From Mucilaginibacter pallidiroseus (lineage in GTDB: Bacteria > Bacteroidota > Bacteroidia > Sphingobacteriales > Sphingobacteriaceae), in the NCBI RefSeq assembly GCF_007846085.1, contig NZ_VOEJ01000008.1:186001-250000 (forward strand): DNA of 64,000 bases. Direction: 5' to 3'. The stretch's first letter is position 1, and every line of letters starts with the position of its first letter. A program made the translations under genes and the position numbers. The notes under the pieces are model-generated. The model was not told the DNA's origin. It did not search any database and saw only the letters and a list, made by a program, of their open reading frames with translations. Below, in pieces: positions 53,183-63,153 of the stretch.

Positions 53183-54892
53183 ATGAAACAACCATCCATA
53201 TCCTCGCTTGCCGTTATAAGTGACAGGCACACCTGTGCTATTCTTGATAAAGAAGGTACCATAAGTTGGTACTGCCCCGGTGCATTTGATAGTGCCGCTC
53301 TTTTTTCTTCACTGATTGACGAGGCCAAAGCAGGCTTTTGGGAGGTCAGTAACCAAAACTTATCTTTTTTAAAACGCAAGTTTGCTGATAGGAGTAGCGT
53401 ACTGATTACAAGCTTTGAGGCGGCTGACAAGCAATTTACCTTGACAGATTTTATGCCTCTTGATAAACCCTACAAGGGCGTATGCCGCCAGTTTAATGAC
53501 GTGCCCCCGGACTTTAGCTGGAAAATTCGCCTGAGAGCAGATTATGGCTTGCAGACTGCTAAATTCACGCAAAAAAATCACAATACCATTCATTTATCAG
53601 ATGAAGGCATATGGTTGCATAGTGCACATGAGTTGACTATTGAAGGTGACGTTGTAAAGTGCTTTATTCCTGCCGGTGAAAGTTCATGGGCCGCTCTGAT
53701 TAATACAGATAAAATGGATGAAGGGGAGTTTAACGAGGCATTGTCATCTACGCTTAAATCATGGAAAGAAATTAAAGGACACGTAGACTATAGCGGCCCT
53801 TATGAGGCGGGAGTTCGCAATTCGTTACGGGCATTGCAGCAAATGGTTTACGAGCCTACGGGTGGCATTATTGCGGCACCGACTACAGGCTTGCCCGAAG
53901 TGATTGGCGGTAAAAGAAATTACGATTACCGTTACGTTTGGATGCGTGATGCCGCACTGATAACATCATCGTTGGTAGGCTTGGATACAGATGGCAAGGT
54001 TGAAAAAGCTTTCATGTCATTCGTTTCCGGCGCGATGATTAAAAATAACCAATCGCATGTATCGTGCTTTTATGGGATTGATCAAACTATTCGGAAGGAT
54101 GTGAGGTATTTGCCGTTGAGCGGATATGAAGGCAGCCGCCCGCTAATGGCCGGCAACACAGCAGCAGATCAGTTTCAATTGGATGCTGAGGCAAGCATCT
54201 TGTTGGCCTGTGGCGCTATATATGCCAAAACAGACGAGCGCCCCGCATGGGACACCGTAGAGTTGATTGCCGACTACATTTGCAAAAACTGGGAGCGAAA
54301 AGACAATGGGATATGGGAAGAAGAGCAGATACAGCACTATACGTCGAGCAAAGGCTTGGCGGCCCGGGCACTGGAAGTAATGGCTCAATACCAGGATGAT
54401 AAAGAAATTGCTGAACGGTGGCTTTATAATGCTGGCTTAATCCGGGACTTTATAGCGGCAAACTGCATTACAATATACGGAGCGTTTGCAGTACATGCCG
54501 GGTCTGAAGACGTTGATATATCATGCGCCTTGCTTGCATCTTTCGGCTTTGTTGATGCAAATGATAAACATTTGAAAGCTACAATAAATGCAATAGAGGA
54601 ACGATATAGCGACGGAAACCTTTATCGCCGCCATTTGATGGAGTTTGATTCTGCAAACGAGGGTGTTTTTTTAGCAGCAAGTTGTTGGATGGCCCACTAT
54701 TATGTACTTGCTAAAAACCCGGCTAAGGCCAGGTTAATATTAAGCGCAGTTCAAGATTGCGCTAACGACCTTGGTTATTTAAGCGAGGAATATGATGCCA
54801 AGGCAGGAGTCATGCTGGGTAATTTTCCGCAAACATTTGTGCATTCATCGTTCATTTGTGCAGTAAACGAATTAAAGAACTTTAATTCATAG
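53183..54892 (+). CDS. GH15 glucoamylase-type glycoside hydrolase
   Basis: A 569-residue family 15 protein of bacterial type (glucoamylase, glucodextranase or trehalase-like). An N-terminal beta-sandwich (about 1-200: VISDRHTCAILDKEGTISWY) precedes the (alpha/alpha)6 barrel, with YDYRYVWMRDAA (about 248-259), GIWEEE carrying the catalytic acid (about 376) and NEGVFLAASCWM carrying the catalytic base (about 492-503). No signal peptide: cytoplasmic. It starts 16 bases after the SDR terminator. Trehalose and maltodextrin cannot be told apart as substrate. Confidence 0.88.
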   Translation: MKQPSISSLAVISDRHTCAILDKEGTISWYCPGAFDSAALFSSLIDEAKAGFWEVSNQNLSFLKRKFADRSSVLITSFEAADKQFTLTDFMPLDKPYKGVCRQFNDVPPDFSWKIRLRADYGLQTAKFTQKNHNTIHLSDEGIWLHSAHELTIEGDVVKCFIPAGESSWAALINTDKMDEGEFNEALSSTLKSWKEIKGHVDYSGPYEAGVRNSLRALQQMVYEPTGGIIAAPTTGLPEVIGGKRNYDYRYVWMRDAALITSSLVGLDTDGKVEKAFMSFVSGAMIKNNQSHVSCFYGIDQTIRKDVRYLPLSGYEGSRPLMAGNTAADQFQLDAEASILLACGAIYAKTDERPAWDTVELIADYICKNWERKDNGIWEEEQIQHYTSSKGLAARALEVMAQYQDDKEIAERWLYNAGLIRDFIAANCITIYGAFAVHAGSEDVDISCALLASFGFVDANDKHLKATINAIEERYSDGNLYRRHLMEFDSANEGVFLAASCWMAHYYVLAKNPAKARLILSAVQDCANDLGYLSEEYDAKAGVMLGNFPQTFVHSSFICAVNELKNFNS

Positions 54893-55190
54893 TTTAAAAA
54901 CTACTCCTTTTAGTAGTACTGTAACAGCGACAAGTTGAGGCTATTATACAGCTCTTTTTAAAGAAGTGACTGTGATACAGTGCTTAAACTCAAATTATCG
55001 TTTTTGATTTAGTAATTAAATCAATTAGAGTTTTGGTTTACCAATCTTCATATCTGGGTTAAACGATAAATTACAAATTAAAATATTTATGTTTACTGAT
55101 TTTTGTGTGTAGGGAAGGCCGTATACGATGGTCAGCTTCACCAAATTATTCTGTTATACTTTATCTTTTCTAATCATCTAAATTCTATTT
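54893..55190. other. Leader region of the SusC/SusD operon
   Basis: 298 AT-rich bases. A small ACTACT/AGTAGT hairpin lies just after the GH15 stop (54900-54917) without a T run. No exact TAnnTTTG promoter was found before susC; TATCTTTT near 55161 is the closest. A 61-codon reading frame at 55103-55288 overlaps susC and is probably chance. Confidence 0.4.
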
Positions 55191-58100
55191 ATGATCAAAA
55201 CTTTACTAATTGGTATTGTTGTGCTTTTTTCATTCTCAAATATTTTTGCGCAAAGCAAAAATATAACCGGCAAGGTTACGGAAAATGAAACCAGTGCGGT
55301 ACTACCTGGCGTTACCGTTAATGTAAAAGGCACCACTATTGGTGTTGTTACCGATTTCGCGGGCCGATATTCAATAAACGTCCCATCGGGCACAAGTGTG
55401 CTGGTGTTTTCGCAAATTGGAATGCAACCAGCCGAAGTAAGCGTTGGCAATCAACAAACAATTAACATTCAACTTAAGCCGAATACCAGGCAACTAAAAG
55501 AGGTAATTGTTAACGCTATTGGTGTGGAAACGCAGCGCGATAAATTTGCGTCTTCTGTATCAACCGTAAAGGGTAAAAATATTGCCCAGAGCGGCGAAAC
55601 CAATCTGCTTACAGGCATGAGCAGCAAACTTTCCGGCGTTTTGATAACACGTAATGGGGGCGATCCCGGCTCAGGCGGCTATATCCAGGTGCGCGGGCAA
55701 AACACCATTAATGGTAATGCGCAGCCCCTGTTTATTATAGACGGCATGCCGGTAAGCAACTCAAATGATAATCTTGGTGCCGCAGCGGCAAACGGCATTG
55801 TGCAACAGTCACGCATCAATGACATTAACCCGGAAGACATTGAAAGTATGGAAGTGCTAAAGGGTGCTTCGGCTGCAGCTTTATGGGGAACCCGTGCTGC
55901 AAATGGCGTTATCATCATTAAAACTAAGCGTGGTAAAAACACCAATGGTAAATTGAACATCACCTATAAGTCAACCATATCATTTGATCGGGTAAACAAG
56001 TTACCACCATTACAATCTACATATGGCCAAGGTTCGGGCGGCTTTTATAACCAGGGTAATAAGGTAAGTTTTGGCGACTACATACCTTCACGCAGCGGCG
56101 GGGCAGATACTTACATTACCTCGCCAGGCGCCGCTGGCTACCAGGGCTATGTTACTTTTCCCGACGGATCACAACGCTACGCCATCCAATCCGGCAATGC
56201 AGCTAACCCCCACGGTGGCAAAAACTCCACCGAAACTTACAATCGTTACAACGATATTTTTCAGACCGGGCACTTTTGGGAAAATAACCTCACATTAAGT
56301 GGCGGCGATAGCAAATCCACTTTCTTAATGAGCTATGGTAACCTCAATCAGGATGGCATAGCAAAGGCATTCAGCAAGTACGGGCGTAATACCGCCCGGG
56401 TTAACGCAGCTACACAATTTAACAGCTGGTTGCGTGGATCGGCCAATATCGGCTATTCTAAAATCAACTCGCAACGCAACCAGGAAGGGGATAATGTTGA
56501 CGGTCTTATGCTTGGTGCAACACGTACCCCGGCAGATTTCGACAACCGATACTACACGGGCACGTACACAAGCGTTACCGGCGAGATGTTCCAAAATGCG
56601 CATGTATCGTACCGTAACCCTTTAGGTAAAGATTTGGGAACTATTTACGCAAACCCTGTTTGGAACTTATATAATAACCGCAATAGCAGTGATGTAGACA
56701 GGATTACCGGAACGCTTGAGCTAAGTGTTACACCTACCAATTGGCTTAATATAACCGGCCGCACGGGTATTGATAACTTTACAGATGACCGTACCGAGCG
56801 TTTTGCACGCAACTCGGCTACCTTTTTAAATGGCTATCTATCTAAAAACCTGTTGATGGAAAAGCAATTTAACAGCGATATTTTCGCAAGCGCCAACAAA
56901 ACCTGGAGCGATAATTTTAAGGGTACCTTGCTTGCCGGCTTTAATTACAACAACAGGCGACGCAGCACACGATCTGATGCTATATCAAACTTAATAGTTC
57001 CTACAGCACCGGATATATTGACCAACGCGCTTAACTCAAACCTGGTTGCCGGTAACACTACATCATTGATCCGCACTTATGCATACTATTTGCAAACAGA
57101 TGTGGAAGCGCTTGATATGTTTTACCTAACCCTAACCGGCCGTAACGAAAGTGCCTCTACGTTTGGAAATAAAACAAGTAGCAGCTTCTTCTTCCCATCA
57201 GCAGCACTGGCCTGGCAGTTAACAAAGCTTAAAGCTTTTAACCAGATATCTTTTCTTGAATTTGCTAAGTTGCGCGCTACCTGGGGGCAGGTGGGTATAC
57301 AACCGCAGCCTTATCAAAACTTCACGGTGTTTAGCCCTGCTGTTTATGGTGATACATTTACCCGCGGCCTTTCAGCTGCCAGCGCGCTATACGGAGGCGG
57401 CTACAGCCGCAGCTTTGTACAAGGCAACGACTATTTAAAACCTGAACGTAAAACAGAAACCGAGTTGGGCCTTGATTTGCGTATGTTTAAGAGCAGGGTA
57501 AATTTTTCTGCAACGGTTTATACAAACAAAACTAAAGATGTTATCCTCTCGCTTAACGTACCTAATGAAACAGGTTTTACCGTAAGGAATACCAATGCAG
57601 CCGTATTATCAAACAAAGGTATTGAGCTTGATGCCGGGGCAGATGTAATCAGTCAAAACGCTTTCCGCTGGAATGTATCTGCCAATTTTTCTGCCAACCG
57701 CAGCAAAGTAAACACCCTTGCTGGTGCTACAGTATACACCTTGCCCGATGCATTTTTAGGTTTGGCTTCGCTTATTCCTGGTCAGCCGTTTGGCGTGTTC
57801 TATTCTACTGACTTTCTTAAAGATGCGGCAGGCAAATACGTATTAGATAGCAACGGCTTCCCTCAGCCCGGTATCAGCAATGAAATTGTTGGTAACCCAA
57901 ATCCAAAATGGCAGGGCGGATTAGGCACAACTTTGTCTTATAAGAAAGTATCGCTATATGTGCTATTCAGCCGTGTTGCAGGAAATTCCATATTTAACGG
58001 AACCCGTGGCTCATTATACAGTATAGGTACGCATGGCGACCAAGGCAATACCGCTGTTGCACCTGCGGGTGGCGTGCGCGACGTAACCGGTGCTTTAATC

Positions 58101-58475
58101 CCGGCCGGTACGTCGTTCCAGGGTTATGTGACTGATTTTGGCGGCGGTCCTGTGGCTATCAATCAGGCGTGGTGGCAAGGGCGTGGCTCGGCAAGTAATA
58201 CTGCCTCATACAAACAGTTTGTTGAAGACGGCAGCGCTACACGTTTGCGTGAAGTTACCTTAACCTACACGCTTAACTCGCCGGCATTTCAGCGCTTTAC
58301 ACACCTTGAAGCCGTAGATTTTAGCATTACCGGAAGAAACCTTGTACTATGGACGAAATATAGCGGCGTTGATCCGGAGACTAACGTGACCGGGGCAGGT
58401 TTGTCGCGCGGGCAGGATTGGTTTAATAACCCTAACACCCGTTCATTCCTGTTCTCGTTACAAATCAGGTATTAA
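55191..58475 (+). CDS. SusC/RagA-type TonB-dependent outer-membrane transporter
   Basis: A 1094-residue TonB-dependent receptor. A signal peptide (about 1-20, ending IFAQ) is followed by the CarboxypepD_reg-like domain (KNITGKVTENETSAVLPGVTV, about 23-43), the plug with the SusC signature GDPGSGGYIQVRG and LFIIDGMPV, LKGASAAALWGTRAANGVI, and a 22-strand barrel ending in the usual aromatic C-terminus (FLFSLQIRY). It imports oligomers delivered by the adjoining SusD-like lipoprotein. No sigma/anti-sigma pair is adjacent. The substrate cannot be inferred from the receptor itself. Confidence 0.96.
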   Translation: MIKTLLIGIVVLFSFSNIFAQSKNITGKVTENETSAVLPGVTVNVKGTTIGVVTDFAGRYSINVPSGTSVLVFSQIGMQPAEVSVGNQQTINIQLKPNTRQLKEVIVNAIGVETQRDKFASSVSTVKGKNIAQSGETNLLTGMSSKLSGVLITRNGGDPGSGGYIQVRGQNTINGNAQPLFIIDGMPVSNSNDNLGAAAANGIVQQSRINDINPEDIESMEVLKGASAAALWGTRAANGVIIIKTKRGKNTNGKLNITYKSTISFDRVNKLPPLQSTYGQGSGGFYNQGNKVSFGDYIPSRSGGADTYITSPGAAGYQGYVTFPDGSQRYAIQSGNAANPHGGKNSTETYNRYNDIFQTGHFWENNLTLSGGDSKSTFLMSYGNLNQDGIAKAFSKYGRNTARVNAATQFNSWLRGSANIGYSKINSQRNQEGDNVDGLMLGATRTPADFDNRYYTGTYTSVTGEMFQNAHVSYRNPLGKDLGTIYANPVWNLYNNRNSSDVDRITGTLELSVTPTNWLNITGRTGIDNFTDDRTERFARNSATFLNGYLSKNLLMEKQFNSDIFASANKTWSDNFKGTLLAGFNYNNRRRSTRSDAISNLIVPTAPDILTNALNSNLVAGNTTSLIRTYAYYLQTDVEALDMFYLTLTGRNESASTFGNKTSSSFFFPSAALAWQLTKLKAFNQISFLEFAKLRATWGQVGIQPQPYQNFTVFSPAVYGDTFTRGLSAASALYGGGYSRSFVQGNDYLKPERKTETELGLDLRMFKSRVNFSATVYTNKTKDVILSLNVPNETGFTVRNTNAAVLSNKGIELDAGADVISQNAFRWNVSANFSANRSKVNTLAGATVYTLPDAFLGLASLIPGQPFGVFYSTDFLKDAAGKYVLDSNGFPQPGISNEIVGNPNPKWQGGLGTTLSYKKVSLYVLFSRVAGNSIFNGTRGSLYSIGTHGDQGNTAVAPAGGVRDVTGALIPAGTSFQGYVTDFGGGPVAINQAWWQGRGSASNTASYKQFVEDGSATRLREVTLTYTLNSPAFQRFTHLEAVDFSITGRNLVLWTKYSGVDPETNVTGAGLSRGQDWFNNPNTRSFLFSLQIRY

Positions 58476-58501
58476 TACATTTGATCTGCACTAAAATACA
58501 T

Positions 58502-59932
58502 ATGAAGAAATTTACTACAGTTATACTTATATCTGCTGCTTTCTCGGTTGGCCTGCTAAGCAGCTGCAAAAAAATATTTGAAAACCCCGATATCAATACC
58601 AACCCAAACGCGGTTACCAATGTAGACCTGCCGACGTTAATGGGCGGCACCATGTTGGGCGTAGGCCTTCTGCACGAGGATACGGATGTACGCATAGCGT
58701 CTATGTGGGCCGGCGAACTTAATGGATTGGCACGTGCACATTTGGGGTACGCACAATACATTGTATCAGCACAAAACTTTACGTGGAGCCCTTTATACCC
58801 GGTGGCCGGCCAGGCAAGATTGATGCAGTTGAAGGCCGACTCGATAGGCAACGCCTGGGGAAAAGGGATTGGCCAGGTGCTTGAGGCAATGGTTATAGCC
58901 AAAGCCACCGCGCTTTATGGCGACGTGCCTTACAGCCAGGCCTTTGATGCAGCACGCTACCCTACACCAGTGTTTGATAAGCAGCAAGATGTTTATACCG
59001 CGCTGCAAACTACGCTCGATAATACAATTACCAATCTATCTGCTTCAACTGGTTCGGCCTATCCGGCAAAAGATTTTATTTACAAAGGCGATGTTAAAAA
59101 GTGGTTGGCTGCCGCTAATACGCTTAAAGCACGCTTGTTCCTGCATACAGGCAACTATGCCCAGGCGGTACAATTTGCCCAGCGGGGTATAGCATCACCT
59201 GCAGCCGATGCGCTGATGCCTCACGGTACAGCTATAGGGGTTGACATAAACCAAAACTATGATTTTTTTGCAGTGTCGCGTATTGGAGATGCCGGTTTTG
59301 ATGGCGCTTACCTGCCCAAGCTGATGCAATCGCGCATTGGGTCTGCCAACACCAAAACAGATGAAACTGCTTTGTATAACTATTACTTTAAAAAGGGCCT
59401 TACCGCGACCAACAGCCTTGATGGTAACACTGTTGACGGTGCCTTTGTAAACAATGCCTCACAGCCGCTCATCACATATTATGAGAATCAACTGATCCTG
59501 GCGGAAGCACAAGCAAGGCTTGGACAATACAACGAGGCACTGAATGCCCTAAATAGCGTGCGGACAAATTTGAATAATGGCATAATCAACGGGCGCACAT
59601 TTGGTACCACCGGCCGCAAGTACGAGGCCTATACGCTTGCTGACTTTAGCCCATCGGGCCAGGCGAACAGTACAGGTTCCGGAAGTTTACAAGTAGCGCT
59701 GTTGTACGAGATTATTTCACAGCGTTACATCTGTTTCCTGATGCAATACGAGGCATTTAATGATTACCGCCGCCTTGCAAATGCTGTGCCGGTTGTTCAA
59801 TTGCCTATACCATTAAACACGGGTACTCAAAAACCACAACGCTTTATTTATCCGCAGGTAGAAATCAACACAAATCCAAATGTGCCGAAGCCGCTTGCTA
59901 ATCAATTTACAAAATTGCCCGTTTTCCAGTAA
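58502..59932 (+). CDS. SusD/RagB-type nutrient-binding lipoprotein
   Basis: A 476-residue outer-membrane lipoprotein. The signal peptide ends in a lipobox (GLLSSC, lipidated Cys at about residue 22). Tetratricopeptide-like helices follow, with SusD-family features such as NTLKARLFLHTGNYAQAVQFAQRGI (about 200-224) and ITYYENQLILAEAQARLGQYNEALNALNSVR (about 319-349). It resembles the SusD-like_2 subgroup. It starts 26 bases after susC; ATG at 58502 is preferred over an in-frame TTG at 58481. Confidence 0.94.
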   Translation: MKKFTTVILISAAFSVGLLSSCKKIFENPDINTNPNAVTNVDLPTLMGGTMLGVGLLHEDTDVRIASMWAGELNGLARAHLGYAQYIVSAQNFTWSPLYPVAGQARLMQLKADSIGNAWGKGIGQVLEAMVIAKATALYGDVPYSQAFDAARYPTPVFDKQQDVYTALQTTLDNTITNLSASTGSAYPAKDFIYKGDVKKWLAAANTLKARLFLHTGNYAQAVQFAQRGIASPAADALMPHGTAIGVDINQNYDFFAVSRIGDAGFDGAYLPKLMQSRIGSANTKTDETALYNYYFKKGLTATNSLDGNTVDGAFVNNASQPLITYYENQLILAEAQARLGQYNEALNALNSVRTNLNNGIINGRTFGTTGRKYEAYTLADFSPSGQANSTGSGSLQVALLYEIISQRYICFLMQYEAFNDYRRLANAVPVVQLPIPLNTGTQKPQRFIYPQVEINTNPNVPKPLANQFTKLPVFQ

Positions 59933-59958
59933 TCCGGAAGAACATTTAGTTGCTGATT

Positions 59959-61305
59959 ATGAAATTACATAGCCGGTTACCTGCCCTGGCAGATCGCGTG
60001 TCACTTAGATACTTTACCTTCATTGCACTATACTTTGCCGAGGGATTGCCGATGGGCATTTTATTTATTGGTATACCGGCCTGGATGGCCATGAACAACA
60101 AATCGGTAACGGAAATTGGTGCTTTTGACGTGGCCTGCGCCACGCCCTGGACGTTTAAGTTTTTTATAGCACCTATGATGGACCGTTACACATTTTTACC
60201 CATGGGCCGTAAGCGGCCCTGGGTAATTATTTGCCAAATAGGTTTGTTTATAAGCTTGCTGATGATGGCTTCCATAAAAGATCCGTTAAACAACCTGTCG
60301 TTACTGGTGGCCGGTGGTTTTTTGGTGTCGATTTTCGGTGCCGCACAGGACGCAGCCACTGATGGCCTGGCTGTAGATAACATACCCCCTGCGGAACAGG
60401 CTCGTGCCAACGCTTTTATGAGCGGTGCGCGAATGATAGGCAGCTCCTGCGCATTAGCACTAAGTACCTTATTGTTAGAGCGCTATAACTTCTTCGCTTC
60501 TACCGCTACAATAGGTGTAATGGTTGGGTTAGTTACGCTGGTGCCCGTTCTGATAAGAGAGCATCGCGAGGAGCGATTATTTCCATGGTCATACGGGCAG
60601 GCAAATAAAACCAACCAGGAAATCCAGATCAATAGTTGGGTAGAAATGTACCGGTCGTTGTATGCCGCCTTTAGTTTGAAAAATGCCTTTTTGCTGGCCT
60701 TGTTGTTATTCCTTTCTCAGGGCTCGTATAACTATTTTGAAAAGCTGCTGCCCATTTTTGCGGTTAAAGTTACCGGTTGGAGCCATGTTCATTACTCAAA
60801 CACCTTTGCCGTGGCCGACCTTACCGGCGGCGTTGCAGGCATTTTGCTTGGCGGCTGGCTTATTGAGCGCTTTGGGATGAAGCGCATGATATATTTATAC
60901 TTCTTTTTTATCTGCACCCAAACTCTGCTTTTAAGCACGTTAACACAATACTGGAAAGAGAGTAACTATTTGTATGGATATATTGTTGTATACCGATGGG
61001 TGAATGCGTTTGCAAAAATTGGCGTATTCGCTATTGCCATGCAATGCTGCTCGAAGCGGGTTTCTGCAAGCCAGTTTACCTTTTATATGACTATAGGCGC
61101 TGTAGGGTCAATGGTGGGTGCAGCGTTGATTAGTCCGGTTAAAAACAATTTTAGCTGGGAAATTTCTTTTATGTTTTTTGCTGTTATGATGGTGCTATGC
61201 GCCATAAATCTAAGGGCTTTAAATATCAAAAGATTGGAACAGCAAATTGAGGATATGGAAAAACAAGATCAAAATATCGAGCCACTTAAGCAAGAAGTAT
61301 ATTAA
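59959..61305 (+). CDS. AmpG-like MFS permease
   Basis: A 448-residue inner-membrane transporter of the major facilitator superfamily with about 12 transmembrane segments. The N-terminal ALYFAEGLPMGILF resembles the AmpG signature, and AAQDAATDGLAVD (about 114-126) matches AmpG-type acidic motifs. AmpG imports anhydro-muropeptides. It starts 26 bases after the SusD gene and likely carries the SusCD-imported ligand across the inner membrane. The stop codon overlaps the convergent glycosyltransferase stop in TTAA. ATG at 59959 is used; an in-frame TTG lies at 59950. Confidence 0.82.
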   Translation: MKLHSRLPALADRVSLRYFTFIALYFAEGLPMGILFIGIPAWMAMNNKSVTEIGAFDVACATPWTFKFFIAPMMDRYTFLPMGRKRPWVIICQIGLFISLLMMASIKDPLNNLSLLVAGGFLVSIFGAAQDAATDGLAVDNIPPAEQARANAFMSGARMIGSSCALALSTLLLERYNFFASTATIGVMVGLVTLVPVLIREHREERLFPWSYGQANKTNQEIQINSWVEMYRSLYAAFSLKNAFLLALLLFLSQGSYNYFEKLLPIFAVKVTGWSHVHYSNTFAVADLTGGVAGILLGGWLIERFGMKRMIYLYFFFICTQTLLLSTLTQYWKESNYLYGYIVVYRWVNAFAKIGVFAIAMQCCSKRVSASQFTFYMTIGAVGSMVGAALISPVKNNFSWEISFMFFAVMMVLCAINLRALNIKRLEQQIEDMEKQDQNIEPLKQEVY

Positions 61306-62135
61306 TACGGATTTTTAGATATGCTATTTTTTAGCTGCTCATCGGTAGGTTTGCTATAGACAGTTATCTCGTCATTCTCGTTGATAATGATAAGCCCCAT
61401 TTTCTCGAATGCCGATAGCCAGCGGCGCATTGGCAATACGCCCCATTTTTGCTTATAGCGAGTGGCATTTTCGATGATAGACTCAAAATAATTTAACGGC
61501 GGATCATACTTGTCATGGTACTGATGCAATACGCAGTCATTGACGAAGATCAGTTTAATATTTGCTTTATTAAACGTCATGGCAAAATCTGTATCTTCTG
61601 CTCCGTAGCCAATAAATGTTTCATCGAAGCAACCAATCTTCTGAAAAGTCGGCTTTTTAACGGCAAAGATTAATGACCAGAATTGCAGATGATTTACAGG
61701 CTGGCCGGCCGGTATGGTTTGACGCGAGGGGTGGGGAACAGCCAGTTGTTTTAACGCGGTAAAATCTCCGTTTTCAGGAACGTTACTCAGGTATAAAGGG
61801 TAGGCTGTAATGATTGCTTCTGCCGTAAGATGCGCCAGCATATTTTCAAATAACGTTGGCGATACAAGGCAGTCTACATCTATAAATATAACCTTATCAG
61901 TTTTTGTTGCAGCTATCCCTGCATTTCTTGCAGCAGCCAAGGGTAGATTATGAGTATCGTTAAAAAGGTGAAGATTTACATCTAAACTATCAGGTTTGAT
62001 AATACCATCCGTATTATCCATACAAATTACCTGTACATCAACCGGCAAAAGAGTAGATGCCTTGATGGATTCAAGCAGATTAGCCAGTTGCTTTCGCCTT
62101 CCTTTTACAATTGTAACTACGCTGAATTTATGCAT
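61302..62135 (-). CDS. GT-A family 2 glycosyltransferase
   Basis: A 277-residue family 2-like glycosyltransferase. SVVTIVKGRRKQLANLLESI opens the nucleotide-sugar fold, AARNAGIAATKTDKVIFIDVDC (about 88-109) holds the DxD metal motif, and GYGAEDTDFAMTF (about 192-204) is the acceptor-side galactosyltransferase-type motif. The start is ATG 62135, overlapping the upstream gene by 8 bases; a longer frame upstream would cover 127 bases of that gene. Last of a three-gene operon. Confidence 0.85.
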   Translation of the reverse strand: MHKFSVVTIVKGRRKQLANLLESIKASTLLPVDVQVICMDNTDGIIKPDSLDVNLHLFNDTHNLPLAAARNAGIAATKTDKVIFIDVDCLVSPTLFENMLAHLTAEAIITAYPLYLSNVPENGDFTALKQLAVPHPSRQTIPAGQPVNHLQFWSLIFAVKKPTFQKIGCFDETFIGYGAEDTDFAMTFNKANIKLIFVNDCVLHQYHDKYDPPLNYFESIIENATRYKQKWGVLPMRRWLSAFEKMGLIIINENDEITVYSKPTDEQLKNSISKNPY

Positions 62136-63153
62136 ACCAATCTTTAAGTCTTTTTGCAATTGTTTCGGGCGCTGATTTTTGAACCATACCAATATTTGAT
62201 GGCTTAAAATTTTTTGCTTCGGATAGCACATCCTGCCACTGTGTAGCGCTGAAATCCTCATGAGCTAACAGCGCGATGTTATTTTTGGCCAATACCTTTG
62301 CATGCACCTCCTGCTCATTGTAAGGCCTCGGCTCGGGTAGTAGAATCAAATGCTTGTTTAAGGACAATAGCTCGGCAATAGTGTTTTGGCCAGCGGCCGA
62401 TATTACTATGTCGCCAGAAATAGCCTTGCTGATATCGGCAACGCGCCCAAGCTGTTTGCAATTAGCAGCTAAATTATAAGTGCGTTTATTGCCGATGATG
62501 GTAAATGTGGTGCTATAATCGGCTGTAATATTTTTGAGTACTTGCTCGTCATAATTATCATAACCCAATAAAACAGTAACGTTATTAACTTCATTACACT
62601 CGACGTTGGGAAGATCGCGACCCGAATACTGAGATAGGTAGCCGCTGTAAAACGTTTTAGAGCCAAATTGATAGTCGTCCTGTTCTAATTTTTCCGGGAA
62701 GTGGGCAATAATATGATCAGCTAATTGATGGGCAAATACCTGCGTAGGGTCGTTCATAATATTTCCGGGCAGGTGTATCAAAACAACCGGCACGCCCATT
62801 CCGCGCACTATAATGGCCAGCTCGGGCAAACCGTCACAGTAAAAAGTTTTCGGTTGATATTGAATAATGGCATCAGCCAGTGCTTTTGCCCGGTTTGCCG
62901 GCTCAATGGCGTATGGAGTGACTTCAAAGGGCTTGGAAAAGGTGTGCTCGGGAATGTTGTAGCTGTCTGGATACTTCGGAGGTAGTTGCATTACCTCAAC
63001 CTCATGCTTACTACGGAGATAATTTGTAATGTCGCTATTGGTAGTTATGGCAATCACATTGAAGTATGCCGATAACGCCGGATAAAACATATTAAAAGTT
63101 GCCCTATGTCCGTTTCCATGTGCGTGCACAAAGTAAAATATAGCAGGCTTCAT
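62128..63153 (-). CDS. GT-B fold glycosyltransferase (GT28/MGT-like)
   Basis: A 341-residue glycosyltransferase of the MurG/UGT-like GT-B class. The N-terminal YFVHAHGNGHRATF (about 7-20) is the glycine-rich acceptor loop and ISAAGQNTIAELLSLNKHLILLPE (about 250-273) is the C-terminal donor-binding motif. It overlaps its upstream neighbour by 4 bases (ATGA) and its downstream one by 8. Sugar and acceptor are unknown. Confidence 0.8.
   Translation of the reverse strand: MKPAIFYFVHAHGNGHRATFNMFYPALSAYFNVIAITTNSDITNYLRSKHEVEVMQLPPKYPDSYNIPEHTFSKPFEVTPYAIEPANRAKALADAIIQYQPKTFYCDGLPELAIIVRGMGVPVVLIHLPGNIMNDPTQVFAHQLADHIIAHFPEKLEQDDYQFGSKTFYSGYLSQYSGRDLPNVECNEVNNVTVLLGYDNYDEQVLKNITADYSTTFTIIGNKRTYNLAANCKQLGRVADISKAISGDIVISAAGQNTIAELLSLNKHLILLPEPRPYNEQEVHAKVLAKNNIALLAHEDFSATQWQDVLSEAKNFKPSNIGMVQKSAPETIAKRLKDWYA

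Noticed and set aside
55103-55288. 61-codon frame overlapping the susC start
   Set aside because: Out of frame with susC and without a plausible start context; likely chance in the leader.
62136-62261. 42-residue N-terminal extension of the GT2 glycosyltransferase
   Set aside because: It would overlap the upstream glycosyltransferase by over 130 bases, and the nucleotide-sugar fold begins exactly at the ATG at 62135.
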